Shown here: positions 21,809-33,283 of the stretch, piece after piece
Layout of the letters: each line of letters begins with the position of its first letter
How positions within the stretch are numbered: position 1 is the first letter of the stretch
From: Liquidambar formosana
Taxonomy: Eukaryota > Streptophyta > Magnoliopsida > Saxifragales > Altingiaceae
DNA: 64,000 bases
Direction: 5' to 3'
Assembly (NCBI GenBank): GCA_039720395.1
Contig: CM077826.1
Coordinates: 25,190,430-25,254,429 of the forward strand
Made by a program: the position numbers and the translations under genes
Notes under the pieces: model-generated
Databases searched by the model: none
What the model was told of the DNA's origin: nothing
What the model saw: the letters and a program-made list of their open reading frames with translations, nothing else

Positions 21809-23224
21809 ATGTAACATTATAGATATGGGTATTTTGGAAAATTGATTGGAATGAAGTTATTGACTTTTTAACTTAGAACAATAATTTTGGAATGACCTAA
21901 AATGAAAAGGAAGGCAATTAATCAATATAAAAACGGAAGGAGTACTAGTTTGTAGTCAAAAGATTCTTCTTGGGTAGACTTGGAATTTGGTGCAAATACA
22001 ATATGTTGGTGAGAAAATGTTATTTTTTGAACTAATTAATTTGACTGTTGGGTCTAATGGCATATCCTATCTTAATTGGGGTGTGGGGTTTGCGAAGATT
22101 TTGGTTTCCACTCTATATAGATGTGTGTGTGTGTGTGTGTTCTCCTATGGATTGGAAAAAAAATAAAATAAAATAAAATTGGAAGTTTGGAATAACTGCA
22201 TTGTGTAGGTGAGTAAATTTTGGCAGTTGAACTACAGTCAAACCAAGAGCCATGTTTTATAATTTTTTTCAACTTAGTATCATATATTTAATACCCTATT
22301 GTTTTTCATATCCAAAAGGCCCATCTATACGCATTGTTTGATAAATTTTGAGCCTTTGGCTCTAGCGATATCAATTACTGTGAGAGAGATGTACGTATTA
22401 GGCTTTAAGGCTTTTGAATTCTATGGTTCAATCTCAATTGAAATGTGTTTACACCCTAAAAATCGGACTAAGAAGAATGGCAAATAAATCGGCCAAAGAT
22501 TGTGAAGAGATAAATGATCCGTCAAAATCGCCCTAATGAGGCTGAATATTTATTAAAGCAGTTACACTATGAAACGGTTATCAATTGCACATTTATGGCA
22601 GTTATCAAGTCATGGGAATGTGGTTGTATTAAAAGCTGATGGGTTGTGGCATAAGTAGTTATGGACGAATTTTGAGGAGCAGTTACCACTCGTGTGTATA
22701 AAAGCTGAGGAAAAATCATGTCAAAAGACCTTTAATCAAATCAACAAATCAATTCCTAGTGAACTTTTATCTTATTCCTTTTCTTTGTACAACTTTAGGA
22801 TTTTAAACTCAGAAACGTGTGCTCCTTTTTGGTTAAAGGCGTGTGCACCCCTTTGTTCATAGTTGTAATTTCAAAAATTGTTAAAGAAATGGCTTCCTCT
22901 GTGGTAAGCTTTTGTTCTTAATTTCTGTTGTTATTTTGTTTATCTCCTTTAACTGTTACAGGAAAGTCCTTGAGCCCATTCAAGGCAAGGTAGAACCTAC
23001 AATTCGCCACAAGATTGTAGATGGCATGCTTGCGTGACCAAATCCTCGGAAGTAAAATTCTGGAGGAAACACTTTTTGGCACACTTGGTGGGATGCCACC
23101 AAAACGTGGACGACGTGAAAAAGAAACTATAGGCCAAGAAAAAAAATTCTAGAATTCCTAGGAGGTAATTTTCCAAAAAAATGAAAACATGGAAGGCTAA
23201 CCGTTAGTTTAACATGGAAATATT

Positions 23225-24386
23225 GATAACGAGTTTATGGCTGCTTTTAGGATGAATTTTGACACCATGATGCATGATATCTCTCAGATGATGATGCAGC
23301 AGATGTCTCTTACTATGAAAACATTTGTTGAGTCAAATCAACAAATTAGTGATAGTCTGAATAAAAATTCAAACAGGCTGCTCAACTATATGGTGAAAAA
23401 ACTCAATCCAACATTTAATAATGGCCCCCAAGAGAAATCTAATTAGTACGGTCAAAAGACCGAATTTTCAAACAATTTAAAATATGGGGATGGTCGTATC
23501 TTGTCAAGGTAGGATTCTCAAGGTTTGAATCCATCAATGTTTCAGCCTGAGGGGCAAATTCTCACTTCACTCCATTAAGGAAGCCAATTCGGTTATACTA
23601 GACCGAATGTTGGGACAAGTAGAACAAAAGAAAATATTTTTTATGCTACACTTGAGGAGCAAATTCACACTCAAATAACGAATGATTCATTTGATCCAAC
23701 CCAAAATGGTCAATCTATGGGAGGTCAATATATGTTTGGGAACCCAAATGAAATACCAATCAGAACCAGCCAATCGATGGCTAGAAACTTTGGGGGTTCA
23801 AATGAGATTCCCTATAATTACGTCGGTCAAGAAGACCTAACACAAACCTTCCAAACCAATTTGAGGGACAACCAGAATGTGTTAAGAGCCAGGTGAGAAG
23901 GTTGATACCTTTGTTCAAAGATTTCGTAATGCTCAATGTAGATGCAGGTCGAATTTGGCGCAATCTGATTGTGTCAAGATGGTGATTAGTGATCTCAACC
24001 AAGAAAATAGGAGTAGATTTATTGTTCAAGACCTTTTCAACCTAAGTCATCTTATGACTGCTGTGTCCAAATATGAAAAGATTTTTAAAGAGGAGAATCA
24101 AATAAAGGTTTCTTAAAGGATGACTTATTATAGAAACCCCAGTAGGGAAGTGGCTCAAATTGAAGCCATTGAAGAAAATGAAGAAACTAAAGAAGAAATT
24201 GCATTGGCCGAATTAAATATTAATTGGCCTTATACATGTAGAACCTTAGTGAAATCTAAAGTTCAAGAATTTAAACAAAATTTCCACAGGAGGCCAAATA
24301 ATGGTAGCCAAAATGGAAATAATTTTAGAGAAAAGAAGTATGACTTTGATCTCTCTAAACTGAGCAAATATTCAACCTATTGCTAA
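23225..24386 (+). pseudogene. gag remnant of the second gypsy element
   Basis: Gag-like segments are open at 23237-23446 and 24120-24386, with frameshifted pieces between them. Residues such as DTFVQRFRNAQC and LFNLSHLMTAVSKYE around 23900-24075 match the Retrotrans_gag region. Stops and frame changes make it non-functional. Confidence 0.65.
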
Positions 24387-25163
24387 AAGATTGACAAATC
24401 AAATTACTAGATGGGCATAAAATTCCATTTGCAAAGGAGATGAAAGATAAAAAATATTGTAAATAGCATGATTGTTGGACACATCCAATAAATAGTTGCA
24501 CTGTATTGAGAAATGCGATTCAAAGATCAATAAATAATGAGAAATTGAAATTTCCTAAAGCAAAGACTGTCCATCAAGTTGATGAAAATCCTTTTCTTTT
24601 TGAGTTTCCCATTAATATGGTTGTTTTACAGGTAAAAGATTTGGACTCATCTACCAATGAAGCCGAAAATGCTGAAAGGAAACTAGAAGATAAGGGAAAA
24701 GCAATTATGCTAGCTACAAAACCACAAACTAAAGTGGTGAAATTAGTTTCTTTTGTTCCAAAGGCTAAGGTAACTCAAGCCGATAATCACCCATTTGCCT
24801 TAACAACCAAATTTGTTGAGGCAGTTCTTTATGATAGAAAAGTAAAGCCGTTAGAATTTTCTGGGTTTGACAAACATGGCCGACCCCTTAAGGTTTCACC
24901 AATGTTGGATGGATGATGTCATGTGAATTCGGTCTCACAAGAGGTTGTATCTGAATTAAAAAGTTTTAATGAACCTTGAAATCCAGGCATATCAAGAAGT
25001 TATGCAAAGAGTAGAATCTTACATGGCTAAAGTTAATGAAAGCAAATCGGCTTGGTTGGCCGATTGTGTTAGAGAGGATGTAGGTGAAATTACTTTAGAA
25101 GAGTTGCAGCTACAACCTAGGAAGTTGAGTGATGATAGAGCTCAAGTCATAAACCCTTTATAG
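24387..25163 (+). pseudogene. gag-pol linker remnant of the second gypsy element
   Basis: A zinc-knuckle-like CWTHPINSCTVLRNAIQRSI motif near 24472-24530 leads into an open frame (24506-24916) and another (24969-25163). No intact aspartic protease active site is visible. Confidence 0.5.
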
Positions 25164-25244
25164 GAAGTTAAATTATTAGGAGATTCTAAGCCAATTTTTA
25201 TTAATCAAAATTTACTAGAAGAATGGAAAACAAAGATAATCGGT

Positions 25245-26087
25245 TTGTTAAAAGAGTTCAAAGATTGTTTTGCTTGGGATTATGATGAATTACCAGGTTT
25301 AGACCAAAAATTGGTTGAACATAAGTTGACAATCAAAAAGGGGTTTAAGCCATATAAACAATCTCTAAGAAGAATGGCTCTAGAGATTCATCTCAAAGTT
25401 AAAGAAGAGATCAAAAGACTTTTAAAATCCAAATTCATTAGAATGGCCAAGTATGTGGAGTGGCTATCAAACATTGTTCCAGTCTTGAAAAAGAACGAAA
25501 AATTAAGAGTATGTATAGATTTTAGGCATTTAAATAAAGCCACCCCAAAAGATGAATATCCAATGCCTGTAGTTTACATGTTGGTCGATGCAGCAGTTGG
25601 ATTTAAAGTGCTGTCCTTCATGGATGGTTACTCAGACTATAACCAAATTTTTATAGCCAAAGATGATGTATCAAAAACAGCCTTTAGGTGCCCAGGCAAC
25701 ATTGGGACTTTTGAATGGGTTGTAATGCCATTTGGTCTTAAAAATGCTAGAGCAACCTATCAAAGGGCCATGAATTGTATTTTTCATGATATGATTGGAA
25801 AATTTATGGAAATTTATATTGATGATGTAGTGGTTAAGTCTTTAGATTTAGACATTCATATGGCTGATTTAAGGAAATCCTTTGAAAAAATGAGAGTTCA
25901 CAACTTAAAAATGAATCCCTTAAAATGTGCCTTTGGTGTATTCGCTAGGAATTTCCTAGGCTATCTAATACACTAGAGGGGGATTGAAGTTGATAAAAAT
26001 AAAACAAGGGCAATTATTGATGCAAAACCACCATCTAACAAAAAAAAAACTTCAGAGATTTCTCGGTCAAGTTAATTTTTTGATCGC
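25245..26087 (+). pseudogene. pol: Reverse transcriptase remnant of the second gypsy element
   Basis: The open frame 25245-25976 contains the RT domain: DCFAWDYDELPGL, then RVCIDFRHLNKATPKDEYPM, VMPFGLKNARATYQ and YIDD at residues 191-194. It stops at TAG 25974-25976 within the usual GYLIHQRGIEVD block, then continues with a frameshift (FLGQVNF) to about 26087. RNase H and integrase are absent. Confidence 0.85.
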
Positions 26088-28356
26088 CTTAAGCTTACAC
26101 TGAAGCACCCGAAGTTGCTTATGAACATTCCTAAATTTATCTTTGTTCCACTTTAATAAATTCACCCTCATAGCTTTTATCTTTTTAATGACACAGTACA
26201 CGCTTGTGCTGATGCTAGTCTAACCCCAACCTTCGGCTATGACATTCTCCCACTCTTCAGAGCATACCTACATTGCTTCGAATTGAAAAGGTTTCTTCTT
26301 CCTTATAAATGATCGCACCAAACCATCCGTGTCAATCTATATTGGCAAGTGATCTGGTGTACTGCAAATTAAATGCTCAACATGCACTGCCGGGAAGAAA
26401 TTACACCATTCGTTTGTCACTAAAGCTCTATCAAGCATTTCCTTAACACATACAATCCCTGATTTGTTATTATACCATGTAAACTTTGGGCCTTGGAAAC
26501 CCAAGTCTTTAAAATTGCAAAAAGAAATAGCTTGGCAAAACTCCCTTATCTGCCAGTTCGCTCTTAGTAACCCTCCCTATTTCTCATTAATTTCTACTAG
26601 TTTATTAAAATTACCGAAGCACACCCATGGCGCCTGTGACTCTGTCTTTAAAGCACTTAAAAGCTCCCATGACGCACGTCTAGATTGTATCTTGGGATAT
26701 CCTTAAAATCCTGTAAGTCTCCATTTTATCACCCCTCTGTCTAGAACATAGGCATCAATATGACTACCCGAATAATTTAGCAGCTACACATCCGAACTTG
26801 TATCCCAAAGCAACGCCACTCCACCTGCTCGATTAATGACATCACTAAATACTCTGTTTGTGAAACCCAATCTAAACTTTAGCTTCTCCATTTTTTACTT
26901 CTTTATTTTTGTCTCTATAAGAAAGACAATGTTGGGAACTTTTTGCTTCACTAAATCGTGAAGGGCCCGAATTGTGCGAGGGTTCCCAAGCCCTTGACAA
27001 TTGAAGCTTAAGATTTTTATAATTCCCTGTGGGACTAGGAACCAATCTCGCCGACAAAATTGTTTGGTTAAGCTCCAAATCCGTAGTCAACTCATACCCA
27101 CACTGTTTCTTTTCCCCCTCCTTTGTATCGTTTGCTGCAACGCTAGTACTATTCTTTCTGTTCCTATTGGTTACTGTCTAACAAATAGAAGCCCCACCTT
27201 TTATATGGGCCCCTCTAGCCCTCCGTTTCCATCCTTTCCTGGCTTGGCCTACAGCTACTAGTATTCCCACATTGGGTCCTCTATTCCGGAGGTCAGCTAA
27301 AGCCCAACTCCATCTTGTTGGGCCCACTCCATATTATTTGAGTCCATCGGATTTAAATATCTAGAAAATCTTCTTTACTCGCCAATTCCTAAATCAAAGG
27401 AGTTGTACCCACGCCATTCACGCCTCCATTTAATTCCAAAGGTAGCCCCCCTAAAATGTCGCCTCCCTTAATTCCTACACCATATCCCTCAACATTCTCC
27501 CTAACATTGCATGTCTTTCAGCATACCTAACAACATACTCCATATTATGATTTTAGGCGAAATCATTTCCATAATTCTGGTGCTTTGTTCCCAAAGTTTC
27601 CGTCATTGTATCTCGTGCATTTTGGGCCTGTTGAACCCCTTCAGCCATGTCATCATCCCCTACCTCAGGATCCTCTGTAGCTTTGCCATAATCTCGCCAC
27701 ACCCAAGATTTAGTAACATTGTTGTCATTTCGCGGCGTTGCATTTGCATCGTTCCTCTCCTTCATAGGTTTAGAATTATCCACTGCGTGTAACCAAGAAC
27801 CATACTGGAAAAATACCTTGCTGCTTTCATTCCCATCCGCACAGCGTTTTTCATAATCTTTTTCAACGTGCCCAAGCATGCCACAATAATAACAAAAGGT
27901 TAGCAACCGCTCATACTTGACGGAAACCCACATTGATTTGCTCCCAACCTTCAGGGTAATACTACGTTTAAGTGGTTTGTGAATGTCCACACGAACTCGA
28001 ATCCGCATATATTTTCCCCAGCATATACATTTATCCCCATGCTCCATATCAGCATATTCTCCAACCTTATCGCCAATTAGTCTTCTAATCTCCTTATTCA
28101 TACAGTTCAACAGAGGATTGTGAGCCTGAATCTAAAACAGCGCTTCCCCTGGTTTAATTTTTGACGGTTGCACGCCCTCTTCATATTCCTTTAATAAGAT
28201 CAAGGATTTATCAAAGTTCCATGGTCCATTATCTAATACCCAACGCATATCTATTGGATGGTGAAACTGAAAAATAAAGAGGTTGGATCTAATCTCAGTG
28301 ATCACCAATCCGCGAGCTGGCTTCCAAACCATTTTCAATGTCGCCTCCATGGCCAT
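26088..28356 (-). mobile_element. LINE (L1-type) fragment: ORF1 plus endonuclease, RT missing
   Basis: Read on the minus strand, ORF1 starts at 28356 and is followed by a decayed APE-type endonuclease (about 27010 to 26200; for example FNCQGLGNPRTIRALHDLVK and GGVALLW) and the linker KIKAMRVNLLKWNKDKFRNV at about 26195-26095. The element stops before RT where it meets the gypsy fragment. A MITE abuts the ORF1 start codon. Confidence 0.8.
27553..28356 (-). pseudogene. LINE ORF1 (DUF4283 plus zinc knuckle), one nonsense codon
   Basis: The ORF starts MAMEATLKMVWKPARG at 28356. The DUF4283 part includes RWVLDNGPWNFDKSLILL. A TAG at 28134-28132 interrupts the frame, which continues to 27553. The knuckle, CYYCGMLGHVEKD, is altered at its last cysteine position. 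The C-terminal region is polar and low in complexity. The domain is a retroelement RNA-binding protein in plant L1 LINEs. Confidence 0.8.
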
Positions 28357-28676
28357 TTTACGTTAGGTCATCGTCCAAAATCATACATGTGATTTATATT
28401 TTACGAAACCAACCTATTGGATTAGATAACCTTATCATGTAGGTAATGCATACCAAAAATCAAGTTGATCTGAGACTGATTGCTATTTGATCCAAAAATT
28501 ATATTTTTAACCAATGACAATTGCTCATTTTGGACATTTATGGATGAAGTAATTTTTACTCTTAGATCAACTTGATTTTTGGTTTACATGACCTTCATAT
28601 GAAGTAGATCTAATCCAATGGTTGGTTTTGAAAATAAAAATCAAAGACAGCGTTTTGGAAGATGACCTAACGTAAA
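28357..28676. mobile_element. 320-bp MITE with 16-bp terminal inverted repeats, abutting LINE ORF1
   Basis: The left end, TTTACGTTAGGTCATC, is matched inverted at 28661-28676 (GATGACCTAACGTAAA). Homology extends inwards (GTCCAAAA and, on the right, TTTTGGAA). Its left base directly follows the ATG of the minus-strand LINE ORF. No coding sequence. Confidence 0.75.
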
Positions 28677-29392
28677 GTTAGATAGACAGTAATAGTAATA
28701 GTAAATAGTAATAGTATAATATAGATTAAGAAGAATTAGGGGTAAGAGTAGATTCTATCAATTATTAGGAAAAAAAATAGTAATAAAGCGTACCTTCATT
28801 TTCAATCCATCCACCAAACCTATTAGATGATAAGTTGAGACTTTGAGCAAGGAAACATTTAGAAACCACAATGTATAATCTTCATGGGATACTTGGTTTA
28901 AACTGGAGAGAGAGAGATCCATCACATGCCTTGTGGTGGTGTTGCACGTGACTCGCTCCCAAACACAACAATCACTTTATCTGTCTATGCTCAATCCAAG
29001 AAGGGAGAAGATGATCGGTGGATTTGAGAAAGGCCTTGAATTCTAACAGGCCCGTCCTCTCCTCTTCAAAGCAACTTTTGTGTCCATGAATTTGAAGAAA
29101 AACTATCAGAATCAATACCAAGTACTTAACTAAAGCACACTACACTGAGAATGAAATTAAGCAAGTGCACCCAAGTACATTGCCAAACCGGCTTTAATAT
29201 TGTGTATGTAAATGCTTCCCTCAGACAGGAAGATCATTCTGTGTCGTACACGTAGCAAGCATCCAGAAAATTTAGAAATGAAGAAATGTTGTCTCATGAA
29301 CCTTGAATTAGAGTAGTGGTTCCGACCTTCCCATTTGCTAGGTTCTAATTAAGTTCTAACTTACTGTTTGATAAAAATTGAGTATTTACTCT
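28677..29392. other. Unassigned, with a SINE-like 3' tail at 28730-28790
   Basis: The stretch ATTAGGGGTAAGAGTAGATT and following A-run at 28735-28780 resembles the tail of the SINE-like sequence at 32020-32075. The remainder holds no gene I recognise. Confidence 0.4.
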
Positions 29393-29604
29393 CAAAAGGT
29401 GTAGTAGCTCACTTGGCAAGAAACTTATACTTTAGGAAGTGGAGGTCTTGAATTCAACTCTTATTTAACTCATGGGGCAATCTACACAAGTTTCACGATC
29501 CTCATATGTGTTGGACTTACCTAGTCCATACAGGTTGTGAGGTTGCATATGGGTTTAAGGTTTGCTCAAAGGGTTTTATCGTAAAAAAAATAATAATAAT
29601 AAAA
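29393..29604 (+). mobile_element. tRNA-derived SINE
   Basis: The head resembles a tRNA promoter: box A-like TAGCTCACTTGGC at 29405-29417, and box B-like GGTCTTGAATTCAACTC at 29445-29461. A tRNA-unrelated body leads to GGGTTTTATCGTAAAAAAAA and an A-rich TAA tail ending at about 29604. Size (about 210 bp) and layout fit plant SINEs. Confidence 0.65.
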
Positions 29605-29968
29605 GAAATGTTTGTTCCCATAAGTTTTCTACTTATTACAATTTTATAAAAAATATAAAAGGTTTCTACGAAAGCTAGTCATGTAGTTCACTAGAAAACA
29701 TCATTTCGAGCAACTTTGTAAAAGAAAGTTTTTCTAAAATTTGTTGTTTAAAGTGGAGTTTTCGGCATTTTTTATGGAACATTTTGTAAAAATAAAACAG
29801 AGATTGTAAATAGCCAAATAGTCCAATTAAACTGACAAATTGTGGAAAACTTTTCTTCTAAAAAGTTATTTAGAATGATGTTTTCTAGTAGACAACTCTC
29901 CTAGTTTTCATAGAAATCTTTCATATTTTTCATAAAACTTTAAACAGTGTAAACTAAGTAGAGGCTTA

Positions 29969-30190
29969 GGCCATGTTTGTTTGGTAGGAATGGAATGGGT
30001 GGGAATGGAATCTAATTTCATGCCCAAAATAGTATGGAATGAAATGAGATTGAAACAAACATTGCGGAATGAACTCATTATAATTCACTACTATTGTTTA
30101 ATTCCATTCCTATTTAATTATCTCATCTAGACATGTCATTTGGAATGAATTGGAATGAAATTCATTCCAACCAAACAAATTAAACATGGC
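29969..30190. mobile_element. MITE, ~222 bp, GGCCATGTTTGTTTGG ends
   Basis: The left end GGCCATGTTTGTTTGG pairs with the right CCAAACAAATTAAACATGGC. TTA occurs at both flanks (29966-29968 and 30192-30194), suggesting a PIF/Harbinger-type insertion. The interior is rich in GGAATG and CATTCC motifs. Confidence 0.6.
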
Positions 30191-30806
30191 ATTAGAGTAA
30201 TTTATGTGCTTACAATAGCCACCCTTAAAAGAAAAAATGAAAAAGAAAAAAACGTGTTATACTATTGTGCCTTAAAAAGTCATTGGCGTGTTGGAGGCGG
30301 TGAGGAGGAATCAGAATCTTTTTTTTTTTCCTCGATTTGGGGGAAGTAATCGCTAAGTATTCCTCAATGATCGATAGTGTACAAGTACCATAAGAGAAAG
30401 GTGAAACGAACCCTATTTAGGGAGTGTGATAGCTACAAATTTAGAATTGACTAGGACTTGGGATTTATGGAAAGGAAAATTAAAACCATGAAAACAAATT
30501 AATGCTTCTAGTTGCAGCGAATTAGAATCTATTTGAACATAGTAAAAAAATAATAATAAAAGATAATTTGAAATTTTAATTATGTGAAATTCTAACCTTT
30601 TTCTTTAACAAAATAGAATTGTTTCTGGTATACAATTCCAAATTCAGTTTTTTCCATGTGAATATCAAATGAGAAGCTCGAAGTTAGGGATTCCCATGTT
30701 CTCTAAAAGAAATATTAAAAAAAACAAAAACCTAAAAATAGATATCCTGAAAAAAAAAAAAAAAAAAAAAATGATAGTTCGTGACACAGACTAGATCTAA
30801 CTTTAA
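30191..30806. other. No recognisable feature
   Basis: AT-rich spacer with a poly-A run at 30751-30770. No gene recognised. Confidence 0.4.
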
Positions 30807-31039
30807 GGGGCTGTTTGGCGAACCTGAAAATCTAGATAACTGAAGATAAGTATGGTCAATTTTGATTTCACATTATTTGGTAAGTCTTTTTTTCCTGCTA
30901 AACAGTTCAACTTTGTTCTTAAAACAAGACATAAACATAGTTTTTTCCAAACTAATTGTGAGTTGGTTTCTTTAAAAACCAGATAACAGTTATGAACTGA
31001 ATCTAGTCTAATCCAGTTTTTGAAGTTCCAAACAGGCCC
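30807..31039. mobile_element. 233-bp MITE flanked by TTAA
   Basis: The ends are GGGGCTGTTTGG and, inverted, GGGCCTGTTTGG. TTAA lies on both sides (30803-30806 and 31040-31043). The class is undecided: TTAA suits piggyBac-like duplication, but the ends resemble Tourist-type MITEs. Confidence 0.65.
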
Positions 31040-31274
31040 TTAAGGACACCATTTAAAACTCTTTGTCTGGTTCAATGTCTCGCAACCTTGATTTCTTCAA
31101 CTCAATCAGAACATTTTATATTACACTTTAGATGTTAATGTTCAAAACAAAGCAGAAAAAAAAAAAAAAAAAAAAATACCACCACACACACACACAAAAA
31201 AAGGATTTATTTATTTAGTTTATAGATTTAGTTTTTTTTTTTTTTGGGGGGGGGGGGGGGGGGAGGGTGAATCA
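31040..31274. repeat. Low-complexity run (poly-A, CA, poly-T, poly-G)
   Basis: Poly-A at 31155-31175 with a CACACA stretch, then poly-T followed by about 18 G at 31246-31263. No gene. Confidence 0.7.
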
Positions 31275-32205
31275 TTTATTTTGGATAGGTTAAGAGGATC
31301 AAACACATAGCATGCATCTAGTGTTTTCTCCACTGGAGATTAAATTCTCGAATTCCTTCAATAATTTCCAAGTCATAGAGGTGACTAGTAATGGTGTGAA
31401 GTTGAGCAATTAAATGTGATGGCTCCCAACAATTCTAGATATATGACTTGGTGTTGTTCTACCATTCCTTTTTGGTGGTCGACTTACTTGACTTGGAATT
31501 TGGAACAACACTGTGTTGCACCACTTCTCAATGTCATAGATGAGTAAAATTCTATCAACTTACCTTTCTTTTGGAGGCCCTCCTTAGAAAGTTAGAATCT
31601 AGTAATCTGTAGCTAATTTTTCATTAGGGTGCATGTGTAGCTCTCGGGTTTTTGTTTGTATGTTTGTGTAATTGTGTTTTTTCTACTTGCTTGTGAACAC
31701 TTGTATGGAAAGATGAGGCGCTGATTAAGCACGACATGGGGTGGGGTGGGGTTAGGGAGGTTTTGTTGGGGGAAAGGGGTGGTGTGAGGGGGGATTTAAA
31801 TTTGTAAGCTATTAACAATTAATGTGATTTTTCAACTTACTATTACACATATAATACCCTATTGTTTTTCATTCCTTGAAGGTTGTTTTATATATCTGAA
31901 AGCTAGTTTAATGCCAATAACATTATAGCCTAGTGACATTTGTCTCACTTGTTAAATAAGTGATCTTAGATTCAAACTAATGGAAAAGAATTGATACTCA
32001 TTTGTTGATACTAAATAGTATTAAGGGTAAGGGTAGTTTCTATTAATTGTCCAAAAAAAAAAAAAGAAAAAAAGAAGACTAGTCTGTATATATGCATCTT
32101 TTGAGTGGGAGCCTTTGGCTTCAATGATAACAATTGCTATGAGAGAGATGTATTAGGCTTTAAGACCTTTGAGTTCTACAATTCAATTTCGATTGAAAAG
32201 AAGTT
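31275..32205. repeat. Diverged dispersed repeat, copy B (contiguous), with a SINE-like insert
   Basis: This is the compact copy of the repeat that is interrupted at 18970-22445, with the same ordered blocks. Within it, 31915-32075 looks like a SINE: box A-like TAGCCTAGTGACA, box B-like GATCTTAGATTCAAACT and a poly-A end at 32052-32064. Confidence 0.6.
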
Positions 32206-32667
32206 AGAAACAAGGTATCGTTTGGTTGCGCTTTTTAAAAGATCTTTGTATAAGTAAGAAAAGTCCTTTATTACTTTTTTGCTTTTTGCAATTAAGTAGA
32301 AGCAACAAAGCAAAGGCATGTTTGATAAAAATGATTTTTTCTTTTACTTTTTGTAGGAAAAGTAAAAGTATAGATGAGTTATATCCATTTAACATGGAAT
32401 TTGTTATCCAATAAGGGTAATTAGGGTATTTTGAAAAAATTTGAAAGTGACTTGACGGATTAATGGATGGAGGTTACAGGGAGGGGTCTTTTGTAGTTTA
32501 TTTTGTAAAGTAAGGAGTCTTAATGTAATTTCAAAAATGTTAGGGGTACCTGCATCTGTAATTTCAGATTCTAAAAAGGGTCTTAATGTAATTTACCCTT
32601 GTCTTTAACTCACTTTTTTGGGTCTTGTTACGTTATCCTTCCTTCTCTATCATCTTCTTCTTCTTCT

Positions 32668-32707
<40 letters not shown>

Positions 32708-32887
32708 ATACGGCTATGTACTTGAAATTATCTAAATCACAAAAGTATGCTTAATCACTTGATTGGCGGGGGTTTATATTTCAATAAATGTTGATCCTTG
32801 ACTATTAGTCTATTACTACCATAATGCAATACCAATTATTCATCAGTTGAGTATTCATCTGTACTGTCCAGTCAATGGGCCATCTAT
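32206..32887. other. Unassigned, with a (CT)n microsatellite
   Basis: A (TTC)n then (CT)n run lies at about 32654-32706. A stretch around 32400-32610 ends AATGTAATTTACCC, like the termini of the 21613-21808 MITE, but I could not define both ends. Confidence 0.4.
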
Positions 32888-33283
32888 GTGTTGCCGTGTT
32901 GGGATGGGGCTTCTAGATTGATCTGTAGACTCTCCAAGTTTCTTGTCTGCTTGCAACTGGGAAACTTCATTCATTCTGTATCAAATGGGTCCCTAATTTA
33001 CAATTTTCCTTGCTGGTTACAGTCGATCTCTTTAATTTGTAGATTGAACTTATGGAGACTTGTCAGTGGAGTTGAATGTCGAATGATTTTGGTGAAGAGG
33101 CCTATGAAAGTTTGGTGTTGGGTCTCTCATGCTATCTTTGAAAGTATGAAAGCGTCATGTATGCCTTTAGCATTGTAAGCCACATACCGGCTTACCCAAA
33201 TTCTCATGTGTTCAATTTAGTTGCCTTTTCCTTCGACGTTTTTGAGAAATGAATGGATCCATTGGAAAAAAAAAAAAAAAAAA
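32888..33283 (+). other. Possible retroposed transcript 3' end with poly-A tail
   Basis: A non-repetitive stretch ends in about 18 A at 33266-33283. It contains an ORF (32888-33178) of 96 codons that I do not recognise. The poly-A end suggests retroposition, but I could not find a target duplication. Confidence 0.3.

Larger units (their letters stand above)
18970..22445. repeat. Diverged dispersed repeat, copy A (interrupted)
   Basis: Ordered blocks match 31275-32205: AAGAGGATCAAACACAT, AATAATTTCCAAG, ACTTGGAATTTGG, AATACCCTATTG and GAGCCTTTGGCT, then GAGAGAGATGTA. In this copy a hAT-like element (19757-20546), a small MITE (21613-21808) and other sequence separate the blocks, and an LTR element has inserted at 22446. 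The repeat class is unknown. Confidence 0.6.
22446..26087 (+). mobile_element. Second Ty3/gypsy element, Tat-like, decayed and truncated on the right
   Basis: The 5' LTR appears to begin TGTTTACACC at 22446, carries a TATA box (GTGTATAAAAGC, about 22694) and ends near 23075, before a TTTTGGCACACTTGGTGGGA leader typical of this group. Gag, linker and RT remnants follow. The element stops inside RT near 26087, where minus-strand LINE sequence begins. No 3' LTR is visible. Confidence 0.75.
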
